From Cheilinus undulatus (taxonomy: Eukaryota; Chordata; Actinopteri; Labriformes; Labridae): a stretch of DNA of 64,000 nucleotides. The DNA lies in the NCBI RefSeq assembly GCF_018320785.1, contig NC_054866.1:35317000-35380999 (forward strand), read 5' to 3'. Of the stretch, positions 46,831-58,239 are shown piece after piece; positions within the stretch are counted from its first letter, which is position 1, and every line of letters starts with the position of its first letter. A model generated the notes under the pieces. It saw only the letters and a program-made list of their open reading frames with translations. It was not told where the DNA came from and ran no database searches. Made by a program: the position numbers and the translations under genes.

Positions 46831-47701
46831 TAGCTGCATGAAACTTTGAATTACCTGAAAGGATTGTTAAAGTTATGTGCTGCAGGACAGCCTGCAGCGG
46901 CTACATCATGATAAAATGGCATTAAGGATGTCTTTCAAAGAACTGATATTCAAATGTTACAGTAAATAAATATACCTTTTGATACATTTAAATATTTTGT
47001 CATTTCTTAATGTAGTTGTTTATTTATTCATTTGTATATTGTTTTAATATTTTGGTTTTGACAGCCAGTGTTTTCAGTGTAACACTGCACTGAAAGTCTA
47101 TTTAGAACTGAGTTCAGTACCATTTGTCATTAGCACACATAAACTAATGGCTCAGCTTCAAAGGAGGTTTTGTCATTTTTTTCCTGAAACGTGCGTTTGT
47201 CTCATGATGCCTGTTTCACAAGTGACTATTTCAGCCAAGGTTAAGAGGAACTAATTAAAAGATGTGTAACAGAACTTAATGTTTAGAAAGGCTAAATTAA
47301 ATGAAAACGTATTGACCTTCAACTTCACACAGCTGTCACTTCTTGGTCTCAAATCATTTGTGATTATGTTGTTTTGCTCTCACTCTTGAGAGGGGTGATT
47401 TGGGCTTGTGTGTCTGTGCTGCCATCCATTATAAAACTCACATTTACAGTTCAACTGTTCAGAGGAGGAGGGGGCTGTGTAACAGGTTAGACATCCTGCT
47501 GTGTATTATGGATTTGTGGTGTTTGAATATGCCTCCTTTGAATTCTAAATTTCTCTCAACAAGGAAATGTTAACTTTTTGGGAACAGCAGAGAAAGTTTT
47601 TTTTAATGTAATTTGACTTTTTATTACTGAAACATTCTTACATATTTGCTCTGGAAAGCTGTCAAACCTTCACATTTAGAGTATCTGGAGCAGCTGCATC
47701 C
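46831..47701 (+). other. Receptor 2 upstream region
   Basis: AT-rich. Contains a candidate TATA box, tataaa at 47430-47435, 272 bp before the ATG. The last 20 bp before the ATG (gagcagctgcatcc) closely match receptor 1. Confidence 0.35.
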
Positions 47702-50700
47702 ATGTCTTGGTTCTTCTTTTTTTTGCGGCCCTCCTCATTTCCTATCCTGCTGCTTTTGGGACTCTTGGGCAGACAGTGTGGGCCAGGTGTGGGGTTGCAG
47801 GCCACTCAGACACTGACTTGCTCCCGTTTAGGTACACCCAGCAATGAGGGTCTGTCCCAGGATGGAGATGTAGTCATCGGTGGACTCTTTACTCTTCATT
47901 ACCATCCTACAGTGACAGAAGAAGAATTTGCTTTGCCACCACACTACAAGCCTTGCACTGGGTAAAACTGAACTCTGTTACTTCCTTTGATATGATCATA
48001 TATTTGATTTTAAAAATGACTCTTTTATTCGTTCCTTTATCTCAGTTTAGAGCGTGACCTGCTGCAGTATGCTATGGTGTTTGCAGTGGAGGAAATCAAT
48101 AACAGTACAACACTGCTACCAGGTGTGAGGCTGGGGTACCACATTTTTGACAGCTGTGGCAGACCGCCGTGGGCTCTACAGGCAGCACTGTCCCTGGTTG
48201 GAGGAGACGGCAGTAGCTGCATTTCTAGTGATCCTTCGGAGAAATCTGCAACGTTCAAAGAAAGATACAGAAAAGGTAGCTTCTTCACTATTGATTTCTC
48301 TCACTTTTAAATGAAAAGAAAAATTTATACAAAGCTGTTTAAAAAACTACTAATAGATCTGGTTCTCTAAAATAAACCCTTGATTAAACTATTTAATGTT
48401 GTCGGCAGGGGATCATCCTGTTCCCTTGATCGTTGGGGGGGCTTCATCACTGACAGCCCAGACACTCTCCAGAATCCTGGGACCACTCTCTGTACCTTTG
48501 GTGAGGTTTATTTGCTTACGGCTAAAACACTGTGCTGCATCTTGTCTCTGTTTGCTGGTGTTTGGGTTATGACAGTCATATCTTACAGCATGGCAGTATA
48601 TGTTGTTATAATCTCAATGAAAAGATAAAACTCATCCTGTCCTATAGGTAGTCATTTCTGGTGAAAAATGTTTCCTACTGTCTTGAACAGCAGTGGTGGA
48701 TGGTAACAAATTAAATGCTTAAGTGCAGTTCTTCTATACAGTTTTGAGGATCTGTTCTTTACTTGAGTACTATTTTTGGAGAAGATTGTTACTTTTACTC
48801 CACTGCTTCAAAAGATAAATATCCGATTTTTAACTCCACTTCATTTCTGTTAATGCTTTCACTAATCACCTCTTTTCCTCTAAGGTGTTTTGGTGAATTA
48901 TTTTTTCTTGATTATTATTTATTTTGTTTTCATCATTCTTTTTTTTTTTTTGCTTTTGTTTTTTTGTTTTTTTTACATGCTACAGAGAAGTGAAGAAAAA
49001 GCAAATGAGCTTCAGCAGCAGCAGAAATAGAATATTTTCATTAGAACAACTGCATAGTTTAAAAGGCTGCTCACCTGCTGACATGGTTGTTTAAAAAAAC
49101 TGAATGTTTCCCCCACAGCATAACACCTGGTAGACCTTTTCCCTGTTTATTGAACATTTATGGTGCTCCTTCTATTGTTCCTATTATTTTGGAACTGAAA
49201 GTCCGGAAATCTGTAGCTATTAAGCTTAAAAAATGTTAGGAATATTCTCTAAATAAACATTATGTAAGTAGATCCATTCATTCTTGTCAGTACTGCCTTG
49301 TAAAAATACAACATTGTTCTAGGTTTAATTTTCATTTTAATACTTAGATATTTTCAAAAGCAACTTTACCTCAAGTCATTTGATTTCACAGAGCAACCTT
49401 CACTTGTATTTAAATAACATTTTACCAGGAGACTCTATACTTAGACTTAAGTAATGAGTTCTTTACTTTGTTGATCAGATCAGTCATATTAATCATGGTG
49501 AAAATTTGTAGGGAAAAGGGTGATAAAAGCTGTTTCTGTCGGGCTGTTAAAGCTACTGTAAGGACATCTCATCAGCTTTCAGAAGATATTTTCTCATTTT
49601 TCATAGTTACAGTGATGTCGGGTGTTAGTTCTACATTTACCTGGAAGTTAGCTCCAAATTTGCCATGTTTTAAAGAGCCCCCCCCCATCATTGCTCTGGG
49701 CCCCACTTTCAGAACCAGTGGTATAATCCTGCACTGCTCTGTACTGCTTTATCAGACTGTCTGCATACATCTGCTCCTTTAATCTCTTCTACTTATTTCC
49801 ATATTGGACTACTCTGTACAGTGTGGTGTTACATTTTTTTTACTGCTGTGTACATAATGTGTTTTTTGTTATTTTGTCTTTTGTTGCTGCAGTGCCCTCC
49901 AAGGGATCAGAAAAGTCTTCTCTTCTCCACTGTCACCTGGTAGGTGTCAGACAATGAGTTTAATATAAGTAATGTTTTAACTGTTTTACTTTCAGATCAG
50001 CTACTTGGCCAGTTGTCCCTGTCTGAGTGACAGGCTTCAGTTTCCTAACTTCTTCAGAACCATCCCAAGTGATATTTACCAAGCCAGGGCCATTGCACGG
50101 CTGGCTATTCGCTTCAAGTGGACTTGGATTGGGGCAGTGGTGGCAAACAATGATTATGGACTCATGGCTGTTAAGGTGTGGCAAAAGAAATCTTCTGTCA
50201 TCTTTAAATTAAAAGCTTCATCATATATGAACACTTTGCATTTTGAAAATTTCACTCTCCTCTTCATATGGCAGGTGTTTCAGGAGGAGACTCAGGGAAA
50301 AGAGGTGTGTCTGGCATTTGTGGAGACTCTCCAAAGGGACAGAATTGTGAGTGATGCCAGACGTGCAGCATTAACAATTCAGGCCTCCACTGCGAAGGTC
50401 ATTCTGGTCTTTTCCTGGTATACAGATGTGAGAGAGCTATTCCTGCAGCTAGCCAAGATAAATGTGAGAAACTAAAATTAAATTAAGACTTTTAAAGTCC
50501 CTGTAAAGTGAATCCTAAATTTGTGTCTCAACACACTAGATATGTTGGGATAAGGTTGCTGTAAACATGTGAAAACACTGAGATCTATGTGTTAGGAGGG
50601 TTTTCACCTCTTTCTTGGCTAGGTAAAATTTTGGCAGGGTAAATTATAAAATCATGAGCAGTTTATCTTAACAGTCTGTGGCAAGCTGATGTCCATATTT

Positions 50701-51985
50701 CACTTGTCTTAACACCTGGATGATTCAAATAAGCAGACTGTGGCTTTATCTCTCTCATAGCAGCAACAGTTCAGTCCCTCCTGTCTGTTAGTGTTTGATG
50801 CTAAAGATTGGTAAATTATCCAAAGATAGACATGTTCTATTCCTGCTAAGTCTGTCACAGTAAAAGCCCCTGATCCTAATCACCATTACAGAATTTTATT
50901 TTAAAGCACAAAATGAGGAACTGTGTGTTTAGAGCAGCAACTTAATAACACTGACGTCTCATAAACAGGAGAGAGAAACTTTACATACATAACTCTACAT
51001 AATTCATCGAATTTGGCCTGGTAGATTATAACACAGAGGCCTGTCATACAACACACCGAAATTACAGATTTGTATCACTTTACAGGGACTTTAAACTCAT
51101 TTCATATATTTTTTAGAGTATCTAATGAATTGATCTTGTGTTTTCTAATCCCAGGTGACTGACAGACAGTTTCTAGCCAGTGAAGCTTGGAGTACGAGTG
51201 ATGATCTTCTCCATGATCCTGTCACAAAAAAAGTAGCCAGTGGTGTTCTTGGTGTAGCCATTCGAAGTTCATCTATACCAGGATTTCAAAATTACCTCAA
51301 GAGTTTGAACCCAATTACTCGTCCCAGTGATGACTTTTTAAAGGAATTCTGGGAAAAGGAGTTTGGTTGTAGTCCCACAGCCACAAATCAATCAGCAAAC
51401 AAGTTTCCTCTAAAGGCTGCCCTTCCACCCTGCAGTGGTGCAGAGTCCCTGCAGCACCCCTTCACTGACACCACTCAGCTAAGGGTGACTTATAATATCT
51501 ACCTGGCTGTTTATGCTGCAGCCCATGCCCTTCATAGTCTCCTCACATGCCCTCATATGGACAGTTCAATGAAAAACAAAAGAAAGTCCATCTGTTCTTT
51601 AAAGCTCAATCAGCCCATCAAACCAAAGGAGGTAAGAACTAAAATTAATCTCTGTTTAAGGGGGGGATTTATGCTTTAACAATGCTTTTAAAATAACTAT
51701 TAATAGTTGAATAAATAACTCAAAGTGTATTATTTAAAAGGATGTATATTAAGATGTAAATGTTAAACCCACTAGCTTTTGCAGCACCTGAAGGATGTTA
51801 ACTTCACCACACCACAGGGGGAACAATTTTACTTCCAAGGAGGAGATATTCCACCAAAATACGACCTTGTCAACTGGCAGAAAATGCCAGGAGGTTCACA
51901 GAAACTTGTCTTGATTGGTCGTGTTGATGAGTTTAACCTCCATTTTAATGACTCAGCAATTCAATGGAGTACAGGATCCAATCAG
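47702..51985 (+). CDS. Receptor 2 ligand-binding (Venus-flytrap) exons
   Basis: Seven exons. The exon at 51776 uses acceptor cccactag to give [10 protein letters not shown], matching [10 protein letters not shown] of receptor 1; a second acceptor, tttgcag, 9 bp on would remove three residues in frame. Exons 49996-50175 and 50275-50463 are almost identical to receptor 1, unlike their neighbours. Confidence 0.85.
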
Positions 51986-54900
51986 GTAGATGAAATTATT
52001 CTGATTCTGATTTTTTTTTTAAAGTTTGTGTTCATTGATTTGTTTTTTATTGCCATGTTGAGCAAACATCACTTTGGCTTTTGAGAACATTGGTTGTTCT
52101 ATTGTTCAGGTCCCTGTGTCAGTGTGCAGTCCAAGCTGTCTTCCTGGTACCCGAAAGGCCAACAAGAAAGGAGAGCCTCTCTGCTGCTATGACTGTTTCC
52201 AATGTGCTGATGGGGAGATAAGCAATGCAACTGGTGAGGAAATTAAAACATTAAACATTACATTCCCATGTTGACTAGTATTTAACATGCAGTGACCCTT
52301 ATTCCTGAGGGAATCTCTGTAGGACGGAGATACTTGCTATACGCAGATGCATCAGGACTGCCACCGCCCCAAATGTTGGTTTGAAACATCAGCTGTGTGC
52401 AGCCTCAAAGTTAGAACCTGGATCCAAGATTCAGTATCATTTCTGGTGCAGGCAGGTTGGAGGTGGAGAAACTGTGCTGGTCAACACAGCTGCAGAGACA
52501 ACATCAGCTGAAAGTTTTAAAGACAAACTGATAAACCAAGTCTACGGTCCTTTACATCTTTATCATTAACATCCTTTAAAGTGTCCATCAAACTAACTGG
52601 GACAGATCATTCTGTCTTGAAAATTGGTGTTTAAATTTGTAGAAATAATGAAAATCATAATGGTGTTGCAGTTCAAAAAGTGACTGTGCAAAGCGATGAC
52701 TTTCAGTCAAGTGTGTCCATGTCTGCAGTGTGTAATATTTAGCCTTTTAGCACTTAGCCAAACAAAATTGGTAAATACACATAACTAGGCCTATCTAAAG
52801 TAGTGTTTAATCACTTGAATATATCAAATTTTTAAATTTTTTTTATCAACTTCGAACAAGCCTATTTTTCATACATAGGAGTCAACGGGGTCCACCATCT
52901 TGGATTTTTGCATCTTGCATATTTCCACAGGACCATGGAAGGGGCCAAAAAAAACTGAAACCCACTTTTTATATTCCACTGCTGCCATGGTTTCCAGGTT
53001 GCCATCAGAAGTGAATATTGCAATCTAAAGTTGATAGTCTGATAGTCTGGGAGGCTTGGTTCAGAGTTTACATTGCAACATTGTTGCACTTTCATGTGGT
53101 TTAGTTCACATTCACGTTGCAATAGGACAAACAAACCAAACCGTCTGGTTAACGTTAAGCAGTCATACATTGTGGCACTGTCGTCGCAAACAACGAGCAG
53201 GGAATAAGAAACTTAAACAATGAAACAATGCCAAATTTATGCTGCATTAGGATTTCTGCTTGTGTTCTGCTGTCATAGATGACATCAAATAGACCAATAG
53301 ATGAGCCATTACGTTTTCTTACTTTTTCATCTCTATTTTTTGAGACAAAAGCAACACAAATTAATAACTGCTTGATGTTTTCCAGATGGTTTGGTTCATT
53401 TGAACAAGTGTAATCTGAATGCAAACCAAACCACATGAAACTGCAACAATGCCCACTGGACCATCAGGTGTGAAAACGACCTATTCAATGCTGCTAATGC
53501 TTCCCAAGTTTGTACACTGCACCTTTAAATACATGTCTGATGTTGATGTTTTAACATATGAATCAAAAACTAAACAAAGGGGTTTTTGTGAGGATCTTTG
53601 GTTTGGACCACATCTTAGAAGACAGTTGGCTGAAAGTCACCAGTTAATTTGGTCACTAATTAAACCAAAACACCAGGAGTGTTTTATCTGTGAGAGAATG
53701 AAAATTTTGGAAAAGTAAAGTGCAGATGTTTTTTCTTACCATCAGCCATCAGTCTAAATTGATCTGATCTTACTATTTATTGTTGATGTTAGCTCTGATC
53801 TCAGAATGAACATAGCCTGAACTCTCTCAAAGGCCCTCTAGTGGAGACTTACAGTAACACTTGTCACATTTAGGCAAGCATTTGTGTAATTCATGACGCA
53901 GATGGACAGGCATGTGAATGCAAGGTCTAGACTCACCTGTACCATTTCCCTTTTACTGTTGCTTATGTTTTGTCTTCTTTCTCTCCTTTTTCCCTCTTCT
54001 AGATTCTCTTCATTGTGAAAGATGTCCATCAGAGTCTTGGTCCAATGTTGAACGAACCACTTGCATCCCTCTTCAACTGGACTTCCTTTCCTTTAATGAA
54101 ACATTGGGCATTATTCTGATCACAGCAGCTGTGTCTGGTGCTGCAGTGACAACAGCTGTGTTTGTGGTGTTTCTTTATTACCGTCAGACACCCATGGTAG
54201 GAGACTAGAACAATATAGCACAATTAGTCTTCACATTGTCACTCAATCTGAGTTTCTGTGCAAATACTTTTTAAATAGATGTACTGTGAAACATCAGATT
54301 AAGATGTTTTATGATTTTCGGATGAGCATGTGCACAGATATGAACGACTATACAATTCTGGATTAACACCAGGAACAATAACTGAGTATAAAATCATCAT
54401 TCTGAAAATTGGTTAAAGTTACAAATCATTAAGTTGATCTTGCTTTGTAAGACAGCTCTTACCCATGTGGCAGCACCAGGCTAGTAAAAGGCTCTTGCTC
54501 TTATGTTTGGATGCCCTATTTTGTGAGGCTGCACAGTATTTAGTCCCTCACTATGGCATGTTTTCTACAAGGCCTCTCTTGTTACAAGGCCTAATTTGTA
54601 TCTGAATGTTTGATTGTTTGGCTCTTGACTTTTTATGGTTTCTCTTTTGCAGGTGCGAGCCAATAATTCTGAGCTGAGCTTCCTACTTCTTGTGTCGCTG
54701 AAGCTCTGCTTCCTGTGCTCACTGGTGTTCATTGGTCGTCCCTCAGTCTGGTCCTGTCGATTCCAGCAGGCAGCCTTTGGGATCAGCTTTGTACTTTGTG
54801 TATCCTGCCTCCAAGTCAAGACCATAGTTGTTCTGGCAGCGTTTCGCTCAGCTCGGCCTGGTGCTGAAGCCTTGATTAGGTGGTTCGGTGCGGGCCAGCA

Positions 54901-55440
54901 AAGAGGCAGTGTCTGCCTTCTGACTTGTATTCAGGTGATTCGATAAAGCTTGTTTTAAAAATCCTGTTCAGTTATCTGCATTTTCCTGCAATTTAAATAT
55001 ATTCTTTTTATATTTAGATTATCATCTGTGCCACATGGTTGTCCCTCAGCCCTCCGGTTCCTCAACGTGATCTGGATTTCCAAGGATCAAAGGTCACCCT
55101 TGAGTGTGCCATGACCTCTGTGGTGGGCTTCTCTCTGGTCCTCGGCTACATTGGCTTGCTGGCTTGTACCTGCCTCCTTTTGGCCTTTCTTGCTCGAAAA
55201 CTCCCTAACAACTTCAATGAGGCCAAACTGATCACCTTCAGCATGTTGATATTTTGTGCTGTATGGGTAGCATTTGTTCCTGCCTATGTCAGCTCTCCTG
55301 GGAAGTATGCAGTTGCAGTAGAGATTTTTGCAATTCTGGCCTCCAGCTATGGTTTACTTTTGTGTATTTTTACACCAAAGTGTTTCATCATTCTTTTTAG
55401 GCCTGAGAGAAACACTAAGAAAAATCTGATGGCCAGGTAG
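47702..55440 (+). CDS. OlfC/V2R-like family C receptor 2, intact, 11 exons
   Basis: Tandem paralogue of receptor 1 with the same 11-exon layout: 47702-47961, 48046-48275, 48409-48500, 49996-50175, 50275-50463, 51155-51631, 51776-51985, 52110-52233, 54003-54196, 54653-54934, 55018-55440. Total 2661 nt, 886 aa plus stop, no frame break. The start ATG follows cagctgcatcc as in receptor 1 and opens a hydrophobic signal peptide. Binding-site counterparts are kept ([28 protein letters not shown]), nine Cys residues precede TM1, and the ending is [14 protein letters not shown]. It is longer than receptor 1 because of mobile elements in introns. Its own ligand is unknown. Confidence 0.93.
48691..49480 (+). 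mobile_element. hAT-like insertion in receptor 2 intron
   Basis: Left end cagtggtggatggtaac followed by tttacttgagtactattttt and tgttacttttactccactgc is the common teleost hAT terminus. Right-hand words gacttaagtaatgag near 49450 suit the other end. The corresponding receptor 1 intron is only 200 bp against 1495 bp here. Confidence 0.55.
50496..51090. mobile_element. 595-bp MITE flanked by TTAA in receptor 2 intron
   Basis: Ends agtccctgtaaagtga and tcactttacagggact are inverted repeats. TTAA flanks both sides (50492-50495 and 51091-51094), as in piggyBac- or Kolobok-type insertions. Without the MITE and one TTAA the intron would be 92 bp, against 91 bp in receptor 1. Confidence 0.85.
52110..52233 (+). 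CDS. Receptor 2 cysteine-rich exon (124 nt)
   Basis: Encodes [20 protein letters not shown] and [11 protein letters not shown], the same size and phases as in receptor 1. The following intron (52234-54002) holds a MITE. Confidence 0.92.
53070..53460. mobile_element. Palindromic MITE in receptor 2 intron
   Basis: cattgttgcactttcatgtg..ccaaaccgtctgg at 53078-53150 is the approximate reverse complement of ccagatggtttgg..catgaaactgcaacaatg at 53382-53451. Both arms are about 70-90 bp. The intervening minus frames have no motif. Confidence 0.7.
54003..55440 (+). CDS. Receptor 2 7TM region in three exons
   Basis: Exons 54003-54196, 54653-54934 and 55018-55440, with introns at TPM|VRANN and CIQ|IIICA, the same sites as receptor 1. 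The conserved [18 protein letters not shown] and [12 protein letters not shown] blocks are intact. Confidence 0.92.
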
Positions 55441-55974
55441 CATCTCAACCCATCAATCATTACAACATTTACATATTTAAGATAGTCAAACTTAGCGATA
55501 TACTCTGTTCTGCACCTTTTTGTAACATTTAAGAGCCCTTTTCTTGTCAGTTTCCCAGCTCTTACTTTATTTTTCACTTATGAGTTTTAGAAATAATGCA
55601 GACATTTTAATTGAAGAATCAAACGATGAAACATTTCTCTTCAAAAATACAAGAGAGCAATATTTGTAACTTTTAGACATCATTGTGTTTTCTTCCTTTT
55701 TATTTTGAAAGGACACATCAGACTCTCTTCTTTCAAAATTTTACAATACCAATTTGCAGTCATGAAAATTTTATTCTCTTTTAGACACATGGGACAGCTT
55801 TTGCTGCTGATTAGTGAGATGATTCACATGAATAGTGCTGTTGCAGTGTCGTATCAGATTTGTTTTAGCTGCTTTCAATGCACTGGTGTTGTATTACTTC
55901 TGCACTTGAAAAATGACTGTCCACCACATTCAGATGCTCTAGAAGTGAAACAAGCCTACTGTGTAAGTAAGTAC

Positions 55975-56390
55975 ATTTTATTTGTATAGCACCTTTCATA
56001 GAACATTACAAAGTGCTTCACAGCAGTTAAAATGAAAACACAACAAATAAACAACAGCAAAGCATCAAAAATATGAAATACCATGGATAAATTGCACATA
56101 TCCAAATAAATGTTCTAGATGTTCAAAAGCCAATCTGAAAAGATGTGTCTTAAGCTCCTTTTTGAAAGCCTCACCCGAAGCAGATGAATGCAACCACAGA
56201 AAGTGGTGGAGTGGAAGAGAGTGCCACATATTCAAGAGCCAAAAAAATCAGGTGCCTGCCCATAAAGGGCTTTATATACAAAAACAAGGATCCTAAAATG
56301 AATTCAGAAGTTAATTGGGAGCCAATGTAAGGAAAATAAAATTGGAGTGTTGTGAACTGTCCTAGTCGACCTAGTTAGTGCTCATTTAGA
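55975..56390 (-). repeat. Interspersed repeat piece
   Basis: tttgtatagcacctttcata and gtgcttcacagcag, then ggatcctaaaatgaattc and gggagccaatgta, are phrases of a common teleost retroelement 3' region (from memory). It directly adjoins the LINE fragment. Confidence 0.45.
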
Positions 56391-56394
56391 GTCG

Positions 56395-56960
56395 CGGTAA
56401 CTAAAACCAACACCTCAAGCCAAAACCCTGGGTGTTGTTTTGGACTCTGATATGAATTTTAACAGTCATATCAAAATAGTCACAAAATCAGCTTATTATC
56501 ACATCAACAATATTGCAAGAATTAAAGAATTCTTGACTAAACAGGACACAAAAAGACATGCATACCTTTATTTTTAGTAGGCTTGACTACTGCAACAGCG
56601 TCCTCGCAGGCATAAGCAAAAAATCTATGAGACCGTTACAGCTTGCTCAAAATTCTGCCACTGGAGTACTAACTAACACCACATTACACCAGTTCTTAAA
56701 TCTCTGCATTGGCTTCCTGTACTACAAAGGATAGATTTTAACATTTTATTACTTGTTTTTAAATCTCTAAACAGCCTTGAGCATAAATACCTCCTAGACT
56801 TTCTTATACCGTATGAAGCGCCCATAACTCTCAAATTGGGACAGGTCTCCTGACTGTACCCAGGACAAGAACCAAGCAGGCTGTTCCCGCACTGGTTCTG
56901 ATCAGGAATTAATCGACGTCAAACTTCCTTGCGCAGATCAGCTGTTTTAAAATCAGATCG
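56395..56960 (+). pseudogene. LINE reverse-transcriptase C-terminal fragment
   Basis: In shifting frames the + strand encodes NLGVVLDSDMNFNSHIK, TKSAYYHINNIARIKEFLTK, FIFSRLDYCNSVLAGISKKS and LQLAQNSATGVLTNTT. These are the thumb-region blocks of L2-type LINE ORF2. Frameshifts and stops show a dead 5'-truncated copy. Confidence 0.75.
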
Positions 56961-58180
56961 TGGGTGAAAACAAATTAAGACAATGTATATTTTAAGGTGA
57001 TTTAACAAAAGATGATAACACTGAAGCAGAAACATAAAGAGGACGAGAAAGAAGCAAAACAGATGAGCTGCTGTGTTTGTGTGTGTGTGGGAGGGGGGGT
57101 GCAGGAGTGAGTGTAAGTGGGGCAAGATCAGCTGGTTTATATTAGTTTAAACTCCTGTCTGAACCGTTTGGACCCGGTTAGAAAGTGACAGGACCAATCA
57201 GCGATGAGGGGCAGTACTTTCAGGCACGGCCGAGTTGTGAAGTAAGCAAGCAGCAACAAGAGGCCGGTGCAATTATGGCAGAAGAGCTTAGCGTGTATGC
57301 TGCTAAAGCGTCAGTTTTCTTCATTAAAAGAAGAACAAAGATCAGTGGTGAGTTGTTTTCTTTTCAAAAATGACAAAAGTCATGTACTGACATGTCCATA
57401 GTTGCCATGATTCGCATTATTCCTCAGTAGTTGTGCATGCACACATCGGTCGCTGCTACGTCATGTATTTTGATGCTCTGATCCACCCCCGATTTCTGTG
57501 TTTTGTACATAAATGTACGTTATTACCATTAACACATTTAAAAAAAAGGGGTTTATTTTTTTGATGGGGTGGGTCTCCAAAAGAATGACTGACGGATAAG
57601 AAAAAGAGGAAGAAGTCCATCTCCTTCACAAATGTCCGCTCCTACAGACTTCAGGACCTTAAGGGGCTCAAACACAGCCATCTCCTAACAGATAGTCCAG
57701 AAAAGAGAGGGGAAACAGGAAACTTTCTTCATCTGTGTGCAGAGAGGTAAAACCCATTGCATCCCTGCAGAGACGGAGGAGTGGAGGACTTCCTGATCTC
57801 CCAGAGACAATCACAGTCTTTTCCAGATCCACAACAGTCCAGCTCACAGCTCAATTTACTGCATGCATGCCCGTGGGCCCAGAGTGTGGATCTAATAGTC
57901 ATTACCATTATGTACAGTGATGTTCTTCAGCAGACTAAAAAGACAGTTCATACACACTGGTCAAATACATGAGTCTAGTTTCACTCATCTAAAGAATTAA
58001 CTGAGACAAATCACTTCTGGTTTAACTAAAGTCATGTACCCAACGTTATATGTTGAATTTTTCTTAAATCTTTAATGTGGTTTGAAATAAAATGAACAAA
58101 ATCTCAAGTTCTGCTACCTCATTTTTCTCCACTGGGGTTTAGATTAGTTGTATATGTGCAGATTATCTAGCACTGACTGC
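56961..58180. other. Intergenic DNA, nothing firm
   Basis: GC is higher near 57180-57330 and 57600-57900, where short open frames occur (57185-57373, 57735-57972), but I see no domain, splice partner or conserved motif. Fragments of old transposons are possible. Confidence 0.4.
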
Positions 58181-58239
58181 ATCAGTAACAGTGATCGGCG
58201 GTTGGGGGGCCCCAAATCAAACTTTGCTTAGGGCCCCAA

